Below the pieces are notes generated by a model that was not told the origin of the DNA, did not search any database, and saw nothing but the letters and a program-made list of their open reading frames with translations. The position numbers and the translations under genes were made by a program. From a virus, in the IMG/VR virus record IMGVR_UViG_3300034198_008248, positions 1-64,000 of that record: 64,000 nucleotides of DNA, one strand, 5' to 3'. Shown in pieces: positions 51,396-58,816 of the stretch. Numbering within the stretch: position 1 is the stretch's first letter; every line of letters begins with the position of its first letter.

Positions 51396-51809
51396 CTATT
51401 TAATCGTTTGGATTAATTTATTCAATAGATCCGCATTTTTATTATATACAGATCCTACTTTAATAACTTTACATACATCACCGTATTTTTTGGTATTATC
51501 TAGGTATAGATCAGATAAACAATCCCAATCATCAAGTAACCATCGGCCACATCCATATTTTATTTCGTATTGATTAGTTACAATACTTTCATGATGATAA
51601 TATAATTTTACTATATCACCTTCATAAATCTCTTCCCCATTTAGGTCATGTAAGCCAGTATATCTTAATATTTTATAAGAATCCTCCGCTGCCTTTACCA
51701 ATTCCCCATTCATAAAATCCTCAAAGAAGAGTTCACCACTTGGGTTTATATACCATTCACACCCATCTAGGAATCTATCAAGGGTATTTAACCATATTTT
51801 AAATTTCAT
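51396..51809 (-). CDS. YopX-family protein, second copy
   Basis: 137 residues with LRYTGLHDLNGEEIYEGDIV near residue 48 and VIKVGSVYNKNADLL at the end. Same family as 10765-11136 but clearly diverged. Overlaps the start of its upstream neighbour by 4 nt. Confidence 0.85.
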   Translation of the reverse strand: MKFKIWLNTLDRFLDGCEWYINPSGELFFEDFMNGELVKAAEDSYKILRYTGLHDLNGEEIYEGDIVKLYYHHESIVTNQYEIKYGCGRWLLDDWDCLSDLYLDNTKKYGDVCKVIKVGSVYNKNADLLNKLIQTIK

Positions 51810-52006
51810 TTATCAAATCCTTTCTCCATTTTTTTAAGTTTGGTGTAATACTCTGGATCTTCCTCTAGATGCTGTTTAGCAATCGTTTCCGCTACTTCTT
51901 TATTATCCGTATGCTCCATCTCAACGTCCACACCCATCTTTAATTGCTGTGGATTATACTCGATATCAGAATTAACTCCTTTAAAAAATTTTTCAAATGT
52001 TTTCAT
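51806..52006 (-). CDS. DUF5661-like protein with leader-like start
   Basis: 66 residues. MKTFEKFFKGVNSD is a capsid-targeting-like opening, followed by QLKMGVDVEMEHTDNKEVAE and HLEEDPEYYTKLKKMEKGF. The GxxVEMEHT...A..IA..HL.E.P.YY..L..ME pattern matches DUF5661 proteins of phages and gut viruses. Function unknown. Confidence 0.78.
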   Translation of the reverse strand: MKTFEKFFKGVNSDIEYNPQQLKMGVDVEMEHTDNKEVAETIAKQHLEEDPEYYTKLKKMEKGFDK

Positions 52007-52026
52007 AATTGTTTATATATCGGTCA

Positions 52027-52051
52027 ATAGATCAAATAAAACTTGATCTAT
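52027..52051 (-). terminator. 9-bp AT-rich hairpin
   Basis: ATAGATCAA pairs with TTGATCTAT around 7 nt between two minus-strand genes. May terminate the RlpA transcript. Confidence 0.45.
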
Positions 52052-52057
52052 CGGACA

Positions 52058-52420
52058 TTATTTAATCTTTGTTTTACCAACTACCTCGATTTTAACTGAT
52101 GTAATACCAGATTTAATAAAGTCTAATTTTTTAGCCACTCCAATCGTTACATCGATAATACGACCACGGATAAATGGTCCTCTATTGGTGATTTTAACAA
52201 TTTCGCTTTTATTATTTCTAGTATTCGTTACCTTCACTAAAGTTCCGAACGGTAAAGTTCTGTGCGCTGCTGTCATAGAGCTATCCACCAATCGAACACC
52301 ACTCGCTGTATGCGTTCCACCGTTGCACTTGACAGAGTAGAATGATGCCTTCCCCTGCTCAACCTGAGCCCCAATTAAGGTGGAGCACATCAAAATCAGT
52401 GTGAGTATTGTCTTTTTCAT
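52058..52420 (-). CDS. rlpA: RlpA-like double-psi beta-barrel protein
   Basis: 120 residues. Signal peptide MKKTILTLILMCSTLIGAQV, then GKASFYSVKCNGGTHTASGV, SSMTAAHRTLPFGTLVKVTN and ITNRGPFIRGRIIDVTIGVA. This is the RlpA core, which in bacteria cleaves denuded peptidoglycan. Two positions usually acidic in active RlpA differ (SGV for SGE, TNRGPF for NDRGPF), so activity is doubtful. It borders the lysis cassette. Confidence 0.85.
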   Translation of the reverse strand: MKKTILTLILMCSTLIGAQVEQGKASFYSVKCNGGTHTASGVRLVDSSMTAAHRTLPFGTLVKVTNTRNNKSEIVKITNRGPFIRGRIIDVTIGVAKKLDFIKSGITSVKIEVVGKTKIK

Positions 52421-52437
52421 AAGTCGATTACTATTTA

Positions 52438-52454
52438 AGCATGGTTTAGTGTTT
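52438..52454 (-). promoter_or_regulatory. AAACACTA promoter on minus strand
   Basis: AAACACTA, 3 nt, CATGCT, with 17 nt to ATG 52420 of the RlpA gene. Weaker -10 and longer leader than usual. Confidence 0.5.
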
Positions 52455-52490
52455 AATCAAGTCATTTTGAATAAATAATCATATACAGTC

Positions 52491-52823
52491 ATGCCTCCAC
52501 AAAGTAAACACGATACAACTGTCAACTGGGTCCTTAAAATAGGGGGATTTATTATGTCTATAGCGATTATGGTTTCATCTTGGTTCTTAAACCAAGCAAT
52601 GGAGCGAATAACTAATATAGAAAAATCTATAAAGGAATTGGAATTATCTGCTGCTATCGTATCTGGTAGTAAATTCACTGCCTCCGATTGGTCAACAGCC
52701 AAAACCGTTCTAGATGCTGACAGAAATGCTATAGATAGGCGTATTGTTCGCTTAGAAGAAAATTCTGTAGTTATTAAAGATTCTTTAGCTGAGATCAAAC
52801 AAATACTTAAAGAAACAAGATGA
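52491..52823 (+). CDS. membrane protein of the lysis cassette
   Basis: 110 residues: one transmembrane helix (VLKIGGFIMSIAIMVSSWFL) near residue 15, then a soluble coiled coil to the end. A single N-terminal TM followed by coiled coil resembles an inner-membrane spanin subunit or an accessory holin. Its stop overlaps the next gene by 4 nt. Confidence 0.68.
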   Translation: MPPQSKHDTTVNWVLKIGGFIMSIAIMVSSWFLNQAMERITNIEKSIKELELSAAIVSGSKFTASDWSTAKTVLDADRNAIDRRIVRLEENSVVIKDSLAEIKQILKETR

Positions 52824-53509
52824 AAAAAATTCTAATATTATTATCAGCATTAGTGGTCATTGGATGTAATCCCAAAGAATTACCTAATCCTATTATACCC
52901 CCACCTCCTAAACAAACAGAGAGTGTAATTCCTACAGTTAAGCAAGCTAAGGTTGATGTTGATGAAACTATTATTAATAATGTTAAGATAGGTGATAAAT
53001 TAGGGGAAAATAAACAAACGGTATCAGATCAGAAATTATCTATAATTGAAGCATTGACCCAAGCTGAGAAAATGAAAGAAAAGGCTTTAGCCAAGGTTGC
53101 AATTTCTGAATTAGAGGTTTTGAATCTTATTTCTGAATTGAAAAAAGTCGAAGCTAGGAATATGTTTTTAGAAAAACAAAACGATGAATTATCTAAACTA
53201 TCCAAGGATCAAGAAAAAATTCTAAAGATAATCAAGGATACTTTAGATAAAACAGAGAAATTAGCTTATAATAAAGAGGAGGAAGCTTATACTTTAAGGG
53301 AACAAAATGTATATCTATCAAAAAATTTAACAGATAAAAGTCAAGAGTCAGAGTCTCTAAAAAAACAATTAACGAAAGAAAAAGAAGTTAGTGCATCAGC
53401 TAAAGTTTACAAAAATTGGGTCATAGGTCTAGTATCCGCATTTATTGCTTGGTTGGTGATCAAAAACATTTTAATGATTTATTTTCCCTTAACCAAATTT
53501 AGAATATGA
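52820..53509 (+). CDS. lipoprotein with C-terminal TM, unimolecular spanin candidate
   Basis: 229 residues. Lipobox LVVIGC at residues 16-21 ends a signal peptide; a Pro-rich stretch PNPIIPPPPKQ follows, then about 130 residues of coiled coil (KVEARNMFLEKQNDELSKLS) and a C-terminal TM helix WVIGLVSAFIAWLVI. Outer-membrane lipid anchor plus inner-membrane TM is the plan of phage T1-type u-spanins, which fuse the membranes in the last step of lysis. It is longer than typical u-spanins. Confidence 0.7.
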   Translation: MKKILILLSALVVIGCNPKELPNPIIPPPPKQTESVIPTVKQAKVDVDETIINNVKIGDKLGENKQTVSDQKLSIIEALTQAEKMKEKALAKVAISELEVLNLISELKKVEARNMFLEKQNDELSKLSKDQEKILKIIKDTLDKTEKLAYNKEEEAYTLREQNVYLSKNLTDKSQESESLKKQLTKEKEVSASAKVYKNWVIGLVSAFIAWLVIKNILMIYFPLTKFRI

Positions 53510-53898
53510 AAAGAGATCCCCTAGATAAAACAGAATTTATGAAGTCAGTTCGTCAAATATGGAGTGCCATCTTTATTGGTTGCGCATTTACTGTATTATT
53601 TGTAAACTTATACATGGGTGCTCAATTCGACCCAACTCCGTATATGCAGTTTTTCTTAGCAATTGGATCACTCTTTATTCTAGGAGCATCTGGTGATTCT
53701 TGGGTTAAGGCTTATAGTGTGAAATCTATTAGAGAAACAGAAGTTCAAGAAGAGACTAAAAGACTCACATCAGTTACAATAGACGAAACAATAGTAAATA
53801 AAGATATCGTATTGGAGTATGTAAATAAATATTCAAATGATCCAAGTTATGCTCCTTTATCTTGGGTAGAGAAAACAGAACAACCAGAATTCAGATGA
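53506..53898 (+). CDS. holin-like membrane protein
   Basis: 130 residues with two TM helices (IWSAIFIGCAFTVLFVNLYM and MQFFLAIGSLFILGASG) and a charged soluble tail. Location directly before the endolysin, with a 4-nt overlap, supports a holin role, but no sequence family is recognised. Confidence 0.6.
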   Translation: MKRDPLDKTEFMKSVRQIWSAIFIGCAFTVLFVNLYMGAQFDPTPYMQFFLAIGSLFILGASGDSWVKAYSVKSIRETEVQEETKRLTSVTIDETIVNKDIVLEYVNKYSNDPSYAPLSWVEKTEQPEFR

Positions 53899-55799
53899 AA
53901 GAAAAATTAGCACAAAAGATATTAAAAGACTCTGGTTTCTACACCGAAACTATTGATGGTGATTTTGGTAAAAAAAGTAAAGAAGCTGCTTTCAAATATT
54001 ACAATTTTCCAACTACTTGGAATGGTGAAAAATTAGTTACTGGTGTAATTCAAGTAGCTGCTGTGAGATCTAATATAAACATTGGAAATATTGATGGTCT
54101 TTGGGGTAACATGACTCAATCAGCTTATGAACAATTGCTTAAAAAAGATAGCCTACATGTTAAGAAACCTGATGTATCTCAATCTGTAGATGTAAAAAAA
54201 CATTATAATGATTGGCCTAAGCAAGATTATAATAGTATGGTGAAGTTTTATGGTGCTGTCGGGACAAACCAAACAACTTTACAATTACCATATGAAATGC
54301 TTTTAGCTTGGGATTTAGATTCTAAGGTTTCTAAAATCACTTGTCATGAAAAGGTTCATGATTCTCTACAAAGAATATTCAAAAATACTTTAGATCACTA
54401 TGGTATTGATGCAATAAAAGAACTAAGACTTAATCGATTCGGTGGTGTGTTGAATGTGAGAAAAATGCGCGGTGGATCTTCATGGAGTAAGCATTGTTTA
54501 CCGAAAGGTTCTCCGGTGTGGACACCAAAAGGTATTGTTCCTATCGAAAATATATCCATCGGTGATTATGTTTATTCATTCGAATCTGGAAATTTGGTCA
54601 CAAAAAAGGTTAAAAATTTCTTCGAGAATGGGAAAAAACCGCTAGTAAAAGTCGTGGTTTGTGGTGGAGATATTGACTGTTCGCCGGAACATAAAATTTT
54701 AGTTTTGAAAAAGAAGACATTAGAACCGACAGAATATATACAACACAAAAACAAAAACGGTCAAATAAGAGCCAAATATTGGACAGAGATGGTGGAAGCT
54801 AAAGATATAATTAAGGGGGATAAAATAGTTTTCCTTAAAAAATCAATAGTTGATGGAGATATTAACTGGGATTCTTGGTATGAAATTCTAGGCATGTTTA
54901 TAGGTGATGGGTGTATTCATCATCGAAAAGGATCGCCATCATACATGTCTATACAGATTCCAAAAAGTGATAGAATCAGAAAACACGCGGAAAAATTATT
55001 TGATAATTATTTTGGTTCTGAGAACATTAAAAAGAATGAAAAACAGTTCATTATAAACAAAAGAGATATATGGGAAAGGTTTTTACCATATAATAAAAAA
55101 TCTTTCGATAAAGATATTCCCACCGAAGTTTGGTCATCAACTATCGATCAGCAACGATCATTTATTAGAGGTTATTTATACACGGATGGGTGTATAATAA
55201 AATCGAGTAGGGCGGTTAAACATTCTTTCAAATGTGCCTCGTATAATTTAATGCTAAATCTTCGACTTTTGCTATCTCTCCATGGATTCAGAAATTCGAA
55301 ATTGGATAAGAGGAACGGTGGGGAGACTGAAATATGTGGAGTTAAGTGTAATAGGCGAGACGGGTGGATGTTTACTTCGGTCGATACTAATAATATATTT
55401 ACATGTGTTGAGGACATAATGTATTTCGATAGGGTGAAAGATTCTAAACATAATAAGGGAACATCTCACTGTATGGGATATGAGGAATTATTTCCAGATT
55501 TTATCTACAAAAGTGTCAAAGATGTGAAATATCTCGAAAAAGGACTTGTGGACGTTTTTGATATCGAAGTCGAAGATACCCATAATTTTATTGTGGATGG
55601 TATGGTTGTATCAAACTCCTGGGGTGCTGCTGTGGATATTGATCCAGATAGAAATCAATTGAAATGGGGTAAAGATAAAGCATTTTTAGCTAGACCTGAA
55701 TACGAACCATTTTGGAAGATTGTCGAAGCAGAGGGTTGGACTAGCTTAGGTAAAGCTAGGAATATAGACTTTATGCATTTTCAAGCCGCTAACCTTTAA
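53895..55799 (+). CDS. M15 peptidase endolysin interrupted by an intein
   Basis: 634 residues from ATG 53895. Residues 1-90 form a peptidoglycan-binding-like region (LKDSGFYTETIDGDFGKKSK). The host domain resumes as a D-Ala-D-Ala carboxypeptidase/M15 fold: SWSKH before and SWGAAVDIDPD after an insert, together SKH-SWGAAVDID with the zinc ligands His and Asp. The insert (about residues 201-574) begins CLPKGSPVWTPKGIVPI and ends HNFIVDGMVVSN, with LAGLIDADG-type blocks LGMFIGDGCI and RGYLYTDGCI. Splicing should restore an active lysin; +1 residue is Ser. Confidence 0.93.
   Translation: MKEKLAQKILKDSGFYTETIDGDFGKKSKEAAFKYYNFPTTWNGEKLVTGVIQVAAVRSNINIGNIDGLWGNMTQSAYEQLLKKDSLHVKKPDVSQSVDVKKHYNDWPKQDYNSMVKFYGAVGTNQTTLQLPYEMLLAWDLDSKVSKITCHEKVHDSLQRIFKNTLDHYGIDAIKELRLNRFGGVLNVRKMRGGSSWSKHCLPKGSPVWTPKGIVPIENISIGDYVYSFESGNLVTKKVKNFFENGKKPLVKVVVCGGDIDCSPEHKILVLKKKTLEPTEYIQHKNKNGQIRAKYWTEMVEAKDIIKGDKIVFLKKSIVDGDINWDSWYEILGMFIGDGCIHHRKGSPSYMSIQIPKSDRIRKHAEKLFDNYFGSENIKKNEKQFIINKRDIWERFLPYNKKSFDKDIPTEVWSSTIDQQRSFIRGYLYTDGCIIKSSRAVKHSFKCASYNLMLNLRLLLSLHGFRNSKLDKRNGGETEICGVKCNRRDGWMFTSVDTNNIFTCVEDIMYFDRVKDSKHNKGTSHCMGYEELFPDFIYKSVKDVKYLEKGLVDVFDIEVEDTHNFIVDGMVVSNSWGAAVDIDPDRNQLKWGKDKAFLARPEYEPFWKIVEAEGWTSLGKARNIDFMHFQAANL
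54496..55616 (+). mobile_element. intein with LAGLIDADG endonuclease
   Basis: Covers Cys1 (after SWSKH) to the terminal Asn (VVSN). Block A CLPKGSPVWTP, block B-like GGDIDCSPEHKILVL, blocks C/E LGMFIGDGCI and RGYLYTDGCI, blocks F/G DVFDIEVEDTHNFIVDG and VVSN. It sits in the active site of the lysin, the conserved position typical of inteins. Confidence 0.88.
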
Positions 55800-55812
55800 T
55801 AATCAATCACTT

Positions 55813-55950
55813 ATGAAGATTTTATCGATCATTTCATCTCTCTTGATATTATCTTGTGCTCCCCTTCCCCAGAGAGTATCTACAGAATTTAAAACCGGAG
55901 AAGATGGACAATATCAAGGAACTGATGTAGCTTTGAGTTGGGATCTTTAG
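55813..55950 (+). CDS. small lipoprotein, 45 aa
   Basis: MKILSIISSLLILSCAPLPQ has a lipobox-like LILSC with Cys at residue 15, then a short polar body. Ends against the convergent dUTPase. It could be a small outer-membrane lipoprotein of the lysis region; role inferred from position. Confidence 0.6.
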   Translation: MKILSIISSLLILSCAPLPQRVSTEFKTGEDGQYQGTDVALSWDL

Positions 55951-56376
55951 TTACTTCCCAGTGCTACCGTATCCACCAGTTCCTCTAACCGAATCTGATA
56001 AATTGTCTACAACTTCAAAATCCACATCTTCTCTGGAGCGAATTTGCATTTGTAAAATTCTATCACCGACTTCGTAAGGTGGTAATGAAGGAATTACATG
56101 ATAAAAAACAGCACCGATTTCTCCACGATAACCTTCATCAATAGTTCCGATTGAGTTGGATAGAATCAATCCAGTCTTATGTATTGAACTTCTGGGTCTG
56201 AAGTCGGCTTGTGTATTCTCTGGAATCTCCAGAGCAAATCCTAGACCGTATTGAATACGTCCATCTCCTAGATCTTTCTTAGATGTTGCGACTACATCAT
56301 AACAAGCGTCATTCTCCAAAGCTCTCTTTGGAACTTGCGCATATTCATTTAATAGTTTAATTTTCACTTTTAACAT
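55951..56376 (-). CDS. dut: dUTPase
   Basis: 141 residues with the five trimeric dUTPase motifs: ENDACYDV (near 21), FRPRSSIHKTG (near 60), GTIDEGYRGEI (near 77), RILQMQI (near 105) and RGTGGYGSTGK at the C-terminus. Converts dUTP to dUMP and PPi, supplying ThyX and keeping U out of DNA. Confidence 0.96.
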   Translation of the reverse strand: MLKVKIKLLNEYAQVPKRALENDACYDVVATSKKDLGDGRIQYGLGFALEIPENTQADFRPRSSIHKTGLILSNSIGTIDEGYRGEIGAVFYHVIPSLPPYEVGDRILQMQIRSREDVDFEVVDNLSDSVRGTGGYGSTGK

Positions 56377-56675
56377 AATCCTAAAATTTCTTTATCTTCC
56401 TGAGTTAGTTTATCTAAAACTAGTTTTCGTTTATCGTCAATAGACATATTATTCATAAGCTCTATCGTTTCGATATCTTCTTCCATTTTTTGCTTTTTTA
56501 GAAAATTATATTGTTCTATGATTTCCTTTTTTAATATTTGTTGGAATTCGTCGGAAGCATAACTCATACAACCTTCATATATGTCTATCAAAGTATAACA
56601 TAGATCACCAGTCTCACATCCTTCCCATGACGCTAGTTCATATAGTTCTTTTATAATTTCTTGTGTAATATTCAT
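56370..56675 (-). CDS. hypothetical protein, 101 aa
   Basis: Acidic helical protein with LYELASWEGCETGDLCYTLI near residue 11. It overlaps the start of dUTPase by 7 nt, so is probably co-transcribed. No family recognised. Confidence 0.72.
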   Translation of the reverse strand: MNITQEIIKELYELASWEGCETGDLCYTLIDIYEGCMSYASDEFQQILKKEIIEQYNFLKKQKMEEDIETIELMNNMSIDDKRKLVLDKLTQEDKEILGLC

Positions 56676-56848
56676 TTGGATAATTCCTTTTCTTTCTTTT
56701 TGATTTTTTCTTTCAAAGCTTCTATCTCACGTTCCTTTTTCCAGATATTATATAAATTTAAAATTTCCTCATATTTCTTTAATTTATACGAATATGTATT
56801 AAATCTATTCTCGAAAGCCTTTAATTCTTTTTCGTATTCTGGATTCAC
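56672..56848 (-). CDS. hypothetical coiled-coil protein, 58 aa
   Basis: GTG start at 56848 (no ATG in frame). Reads MNPEYEKELKAFENRFNTYS and then KKYEEILNLYNIWKKEREIE, a Lys/Glu coiled coil. TGA overlaps the next ATG by 4 nt, which supports translation. Confidence 0.55.
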   Translation of the reverse strand: MNPEYEKELKAFENRFNTYSYKLKKYEEILNLYNIWKKEREIEALKEKIKKKEKELSK

Positions 56849-56866
56849 ATCACTCCAAGAAACTAA

Positions 56867-57043
56867 TCATCCTTCTAAATATCCAGAATAGTGTGTAACT
56901 GCACTCAAATCATAATCTTCACCAATCAAATCCGCTAACCTTTTTAATTGGTAAAATGAGATTGATTTTTCGTCATAAGAATCATCCCCACGATAATCCT
57001 CCAACCCACCGTATTCATTTTCTAGAGTTTTGTCCTTTATCAC
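56867..57043 (-). CDS. hypothetical protein, 58 aa (GTG start or frameshifted gene)
   Basis: Open from a GTG at 57043: IKDKTLENEYGGLEDYRGDD, later SISFYQLKRLADLIGEDYDL. A short ATG ORF (57089-57015, MEEYYTMSSEMFIKFGDK...) overlaps it in another frame. The pair may be one gene with a frameshift or programmed slip. Confidence 0.5.
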   Translation of the reverse strand: MIKDKTLENEYGGLEDYRGDDSYDEKSISFYQLKRLADLIGEDYDLSAVTHYSGYLEG

Positions 57044-57089
57044 CGAATTTAATAAACATTTCAGATGACATTGTATAATACTCTTCCAT
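57015..57089 (-). CDS. short ORF, possible 5' part of the gene at 56867
   Basis: ATG 57089, 24 residues (MEEYYTMSSEMFIKFGDKGQ then NSRK), overlapping the next ORF by 29 nt in a different frame. Confidence 0.35.
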   Translation of the reverse strand: MEEYYTMSSEMFIKFGDKGQNSRK

Positions 57090-57090
57090 A

Positions 57091-57336
57091 TTAAATCTTC
57101 ACGAATGTTCCTTCATCCAAAGCTTTTCTAATATACCTCATAAACATGATAGCTTTATCAGAAGCTTTGAATGTAGCGTCTCCACAATCTTCTAATGGAA
57201 CTGGGAATGTGTATAAACCAGCATCCTCTATAGACACATCATTCATAATTACAATCTGATAATATAAAATACCTTTTCTGTATTCTCTAAATTTTACACT
57301 ATTATCTTTGATAATATCTTTAATTGTCAAATTCAT
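57091..57336 (-). CDS. conserved phage hypothetical protein, 81 aa
   Basis: GILYYQIVIMNDVSIEDAGL near residue 22, then TFPVPLEDCGDATFKASDKA and FMRYIRKALDEG. The FPVPL.D.GDA.F...DKA..FMRYIRK pattern is a recognised phage family of unknown function. Confidence 0.82.
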   Translation of the reverse strand: MNLTIKDIIKDNSVKFREYRKGILYYQIVIMNDVSIEDAGLYTFPVPLEDCGDATFKASDKAIMFMRYIRKALDEGTFVKI

Positions 57337-57575
57337 ATATCTGAAGCTTTTCTTGTTTTCTTGTAAAGTTGTGATTGTTGATCAGCATCCTTAGCTGTAA
57401 GAATTCTTCGTTCTCCATCACCAGTGACTTTCCATCCATCATCCCAAGATCCATCATCCTTTTTAATTTTAATATAATTTCCAATAACAGCAAACCTTTC
57501 TGGAATCCATGCCATGTGGTGGATATTCTCATTTTTTAAAAGTGAGCATTGTATGTAGTTTGTTTTCTTTTTCAT
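57333..57575 (-). CDS. conserved phage hypothetical protein, 80 aa
   Basis: MKKKTNYIQCSLLKNENIHH, MAWIPERFAVIGNYIKIKKD and GWKVTGDGERR. The Y.QC.L......WIPE..A..G..IK....DGW.V pattern is a common phage family without known function. Preferred over the overlapping frame at 57320-57532. Confidence 0.8.
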   Translation of the reverse strand: MKKKTNYIQCSLLKNENIHHMAWIPERFAVIGNYIKIKKDDGSWDDGWKVTGDGERRILTAKDADQQSQLYKKTRKASDI

Positions 57576-57581
57576 AATTTA

Positions 57582-57767
57582 TCAATCTTCTTTTTCAAAT
57601 TTATCCATATCTTCCCAATCAAAGATTTCTCCACACTCTTCACATCTCCAATAATAATCAGCATACCCACAAGCACAATCGGGTTCGTAGCAGGAGTAAT
57701 CCCAAAATAGAATTTCTCCCCCACAATTCACTTCTTCATTTTTATGTATGTTAAGTGGATACCACAT
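57582..57767 (-). CDS. zinc-ribbon-like protein, 61 aa
   Basis: Six Cys, including CYEPDCACGY near residue 27 and WRCEECGEIF near 41, suggesting a small metal site. Start is defined by the promoter at 57774. Function unknown. Confidence 0.75.
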   Translation of the reverse strand: MWYPLNIHKNEEVNCGGEILFWDYSCYEPDCACGYADYYWRCEECGEIFDWEDMDKFEKED

Positions 57768-57773
57768 GTCAGT

Positions 57774-57790
57774 ATTATATTCTAGTGTTT
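57774..57790 (-). promoter_or_regulatory. AAACACTA promoter on minus strand
   Basis: AAACACTA, 3 nt, TATAAT; ATG 57767 at exactly 23 nt, as on the plus strand. Confidence 0.75.
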
Positions 57791-57794
57791 AATG

Positions 57795-57865
57795 CAGAGG
57801 ATAAAGGAATCGAACCTTTATAGCCCGAGTCAAAGTCGGGAGCATTGCCATTATGCTAATCCTCA
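57795..57865 (-). tRNA. tRNA-Gln (TTG)
   Basis: Acceptor TGAGGAT/ATCCTCT with G73 (first pair T-T, the rest paired), D arm GCAT-7-ATGC, anticodon arm CCCGA CTTTGAC TCGGG, T arm AAAGG TTCGATT CCTTT. G73 and a weak first pair are usual for tRNA-Gln. Followed by CA only, so CCA must be completed. Confidence 0.88.
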
Positions 57866-58137
57866 ATTGTTTTTTCTAAAATTACATGATTAGTTTTTAA
57901 CTTCAATTCAAAATCATCTATAGCCTTTTCACAACATTTACAAGAATGAAAATTTGAGGTGAGATAGTGATCCCATGGCTTCTTCCAAAATAAGAGCCAT
58001 CGTTGTTGAATTATGTAATAATAATCCACACCGTTATGTTTCTGCACTATTCTAAATTTCATAATATGTCCTTTATCGTATATAGGTTCTCCAATGAATA
58101 AAAGTATTATACACGCTGTTATGATGAAGTCAATCAT
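57856..58137 (-). CDS. hypothetical protein with N-terminal TM, 93 aa
   Basis: MIDFIITACIILLFIGEPIY is a membrane helix, then FRIVQKHNGVDYYYIIQQRW and a KCC motif. An ATG at 58062 would give the soluble part only. Its end overlaps tRNA-Gln by 10 nt. Confidence 0.65.
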   Translation of the reverse strand: MIDFIITACIILLFIGEPIYDKGHIMKFRIVQKHNGVDYYYIIQQRWLLFWKKPWDHYLTSNFHSCKCCEKAIDDFELKLKTNHVILEKTIED

Positions 58138-58144
58138 TAATGCC

Positions 58145-58196
58145 GCTCAGTGTTGGTATCGCGCCAACCTTTCAGGATTACTTCAATCCACTGAAC
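58145..58196 (-). ncRNA. 52-nt tRNA-like minihelix
   Basis: Closed by 7 bp GTTCAGT/ACTGAGC (one G-U); inside are a 5-bp hairpin GGATT/AATCC (5-nt loop) and GTTGG CGCGATA CCAAC, a T-arm-sized hairpin. It looks like a tRNA reduced to acceptor, one arm and a T-like arm. Confidence 0.4.
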
Positions 58197-58281
58197 AATT
58201 TTTATATGTTTCTATATTGTGACAATTCGGACACAAATATTCTAAATTATCCATGTTATTATTTTTACAGTTACACCACAT
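58183..58281 (-). pseudogene. HNH endonuclease remnant
   Basis: 32-residue ORF MWCNCKNNNMDNLEYLCPNC then HNIETYKNCS. NLEYLCPNCH is typical of the end of an HNH nuclease domain, but the catalytic part is missing, so this looks like a decayed homing endonuclease. Confidence 0.55.
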
Positions 58282-58285
58282 TTTA

Positions 58286-58603
58286 CTACACCCCCAATAC
58301 CCTTCTTTCATCCACACTAAGTTTAGCTAATGCAGAAGCTTTGATCTTTTCTCTCGCTGCTTTGGCTTCTTCACTACTAACATCCAATTCTACAGGCGTT
58401 GGAGACTCAAGTAAATAAACAACACCATCAACAATTATAACATTTTTAGCTATTACTGATCCTATACCATCCCACCACCCTATTCCAATAGCTTCTTTAT
58501 CTGCCCCACTTCTAGATGTGAATATTCCTCTACAACTTCCGAGACGACCATAGTCATCTACTGTCTCATAAGCAGCATAAACTTCTTTAATTTCTACATT
58601 CAT
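58286..58603 (-). CDS. conserved phage hypothetical protein, 105 aa
   Basis: YGRLGSCRGIFTSRSGADKE near residue 18, GWWDGIGSVIAKNVIIVDGV near 42, then an Ala/Lys helix LSVDERRVLGV. The KG...S...A...A.G.GW.GG.G...... pattern is common in phages; function unknown. Confidence 0.8.
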   Translation of the reverse strand: MNVEIKEVYAAYETVDDYGRLGSCRGIFTSRSGADKEAIGIGWWDGIGSVIAKNVIIVDGVVYLLESPTPVELDVSSEEAKAAREKIKASALAKLSVDERRVLGV

Positions 58604-58604
58604 A

Positions 58605-58811
58605 TTATTTTATGTAATCATCATATTCGCATAATAGCTGATCTAGTGCTTGTTCACTATGAACCAATCTCAAATTACAACCATGGTGATATTTCAACCA
58701 AATAGCCAAATTTTTATTTGAATCTTCTAAAGAACAATCATGATTTTCTATCATTAAAGCTTTACACATATGTTTATGTTCGTCACAAACTACTCTATAA
58801 AAAGTTTTCAT
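58605..58811 (-). CDS. hypothetical protein, 68 aa
   Basis: ATG 58811 (upstream in-frame codons run into tRNA-Thr). MKTFYRVVCDEHKHMCKALM, with several His and Cys. Starts 6 nt after the tRNA 3' end. Function unknown. Confidence 0.7.
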   Translation of the reverse strand: MKTFYRVVCDEHKHMCKALMIENHDCSLEDSNKNLAIWLKYHHGCNLRLVHSEQALDQLLCEYDDYIK

Positions 58812-58816
58812 AAATG

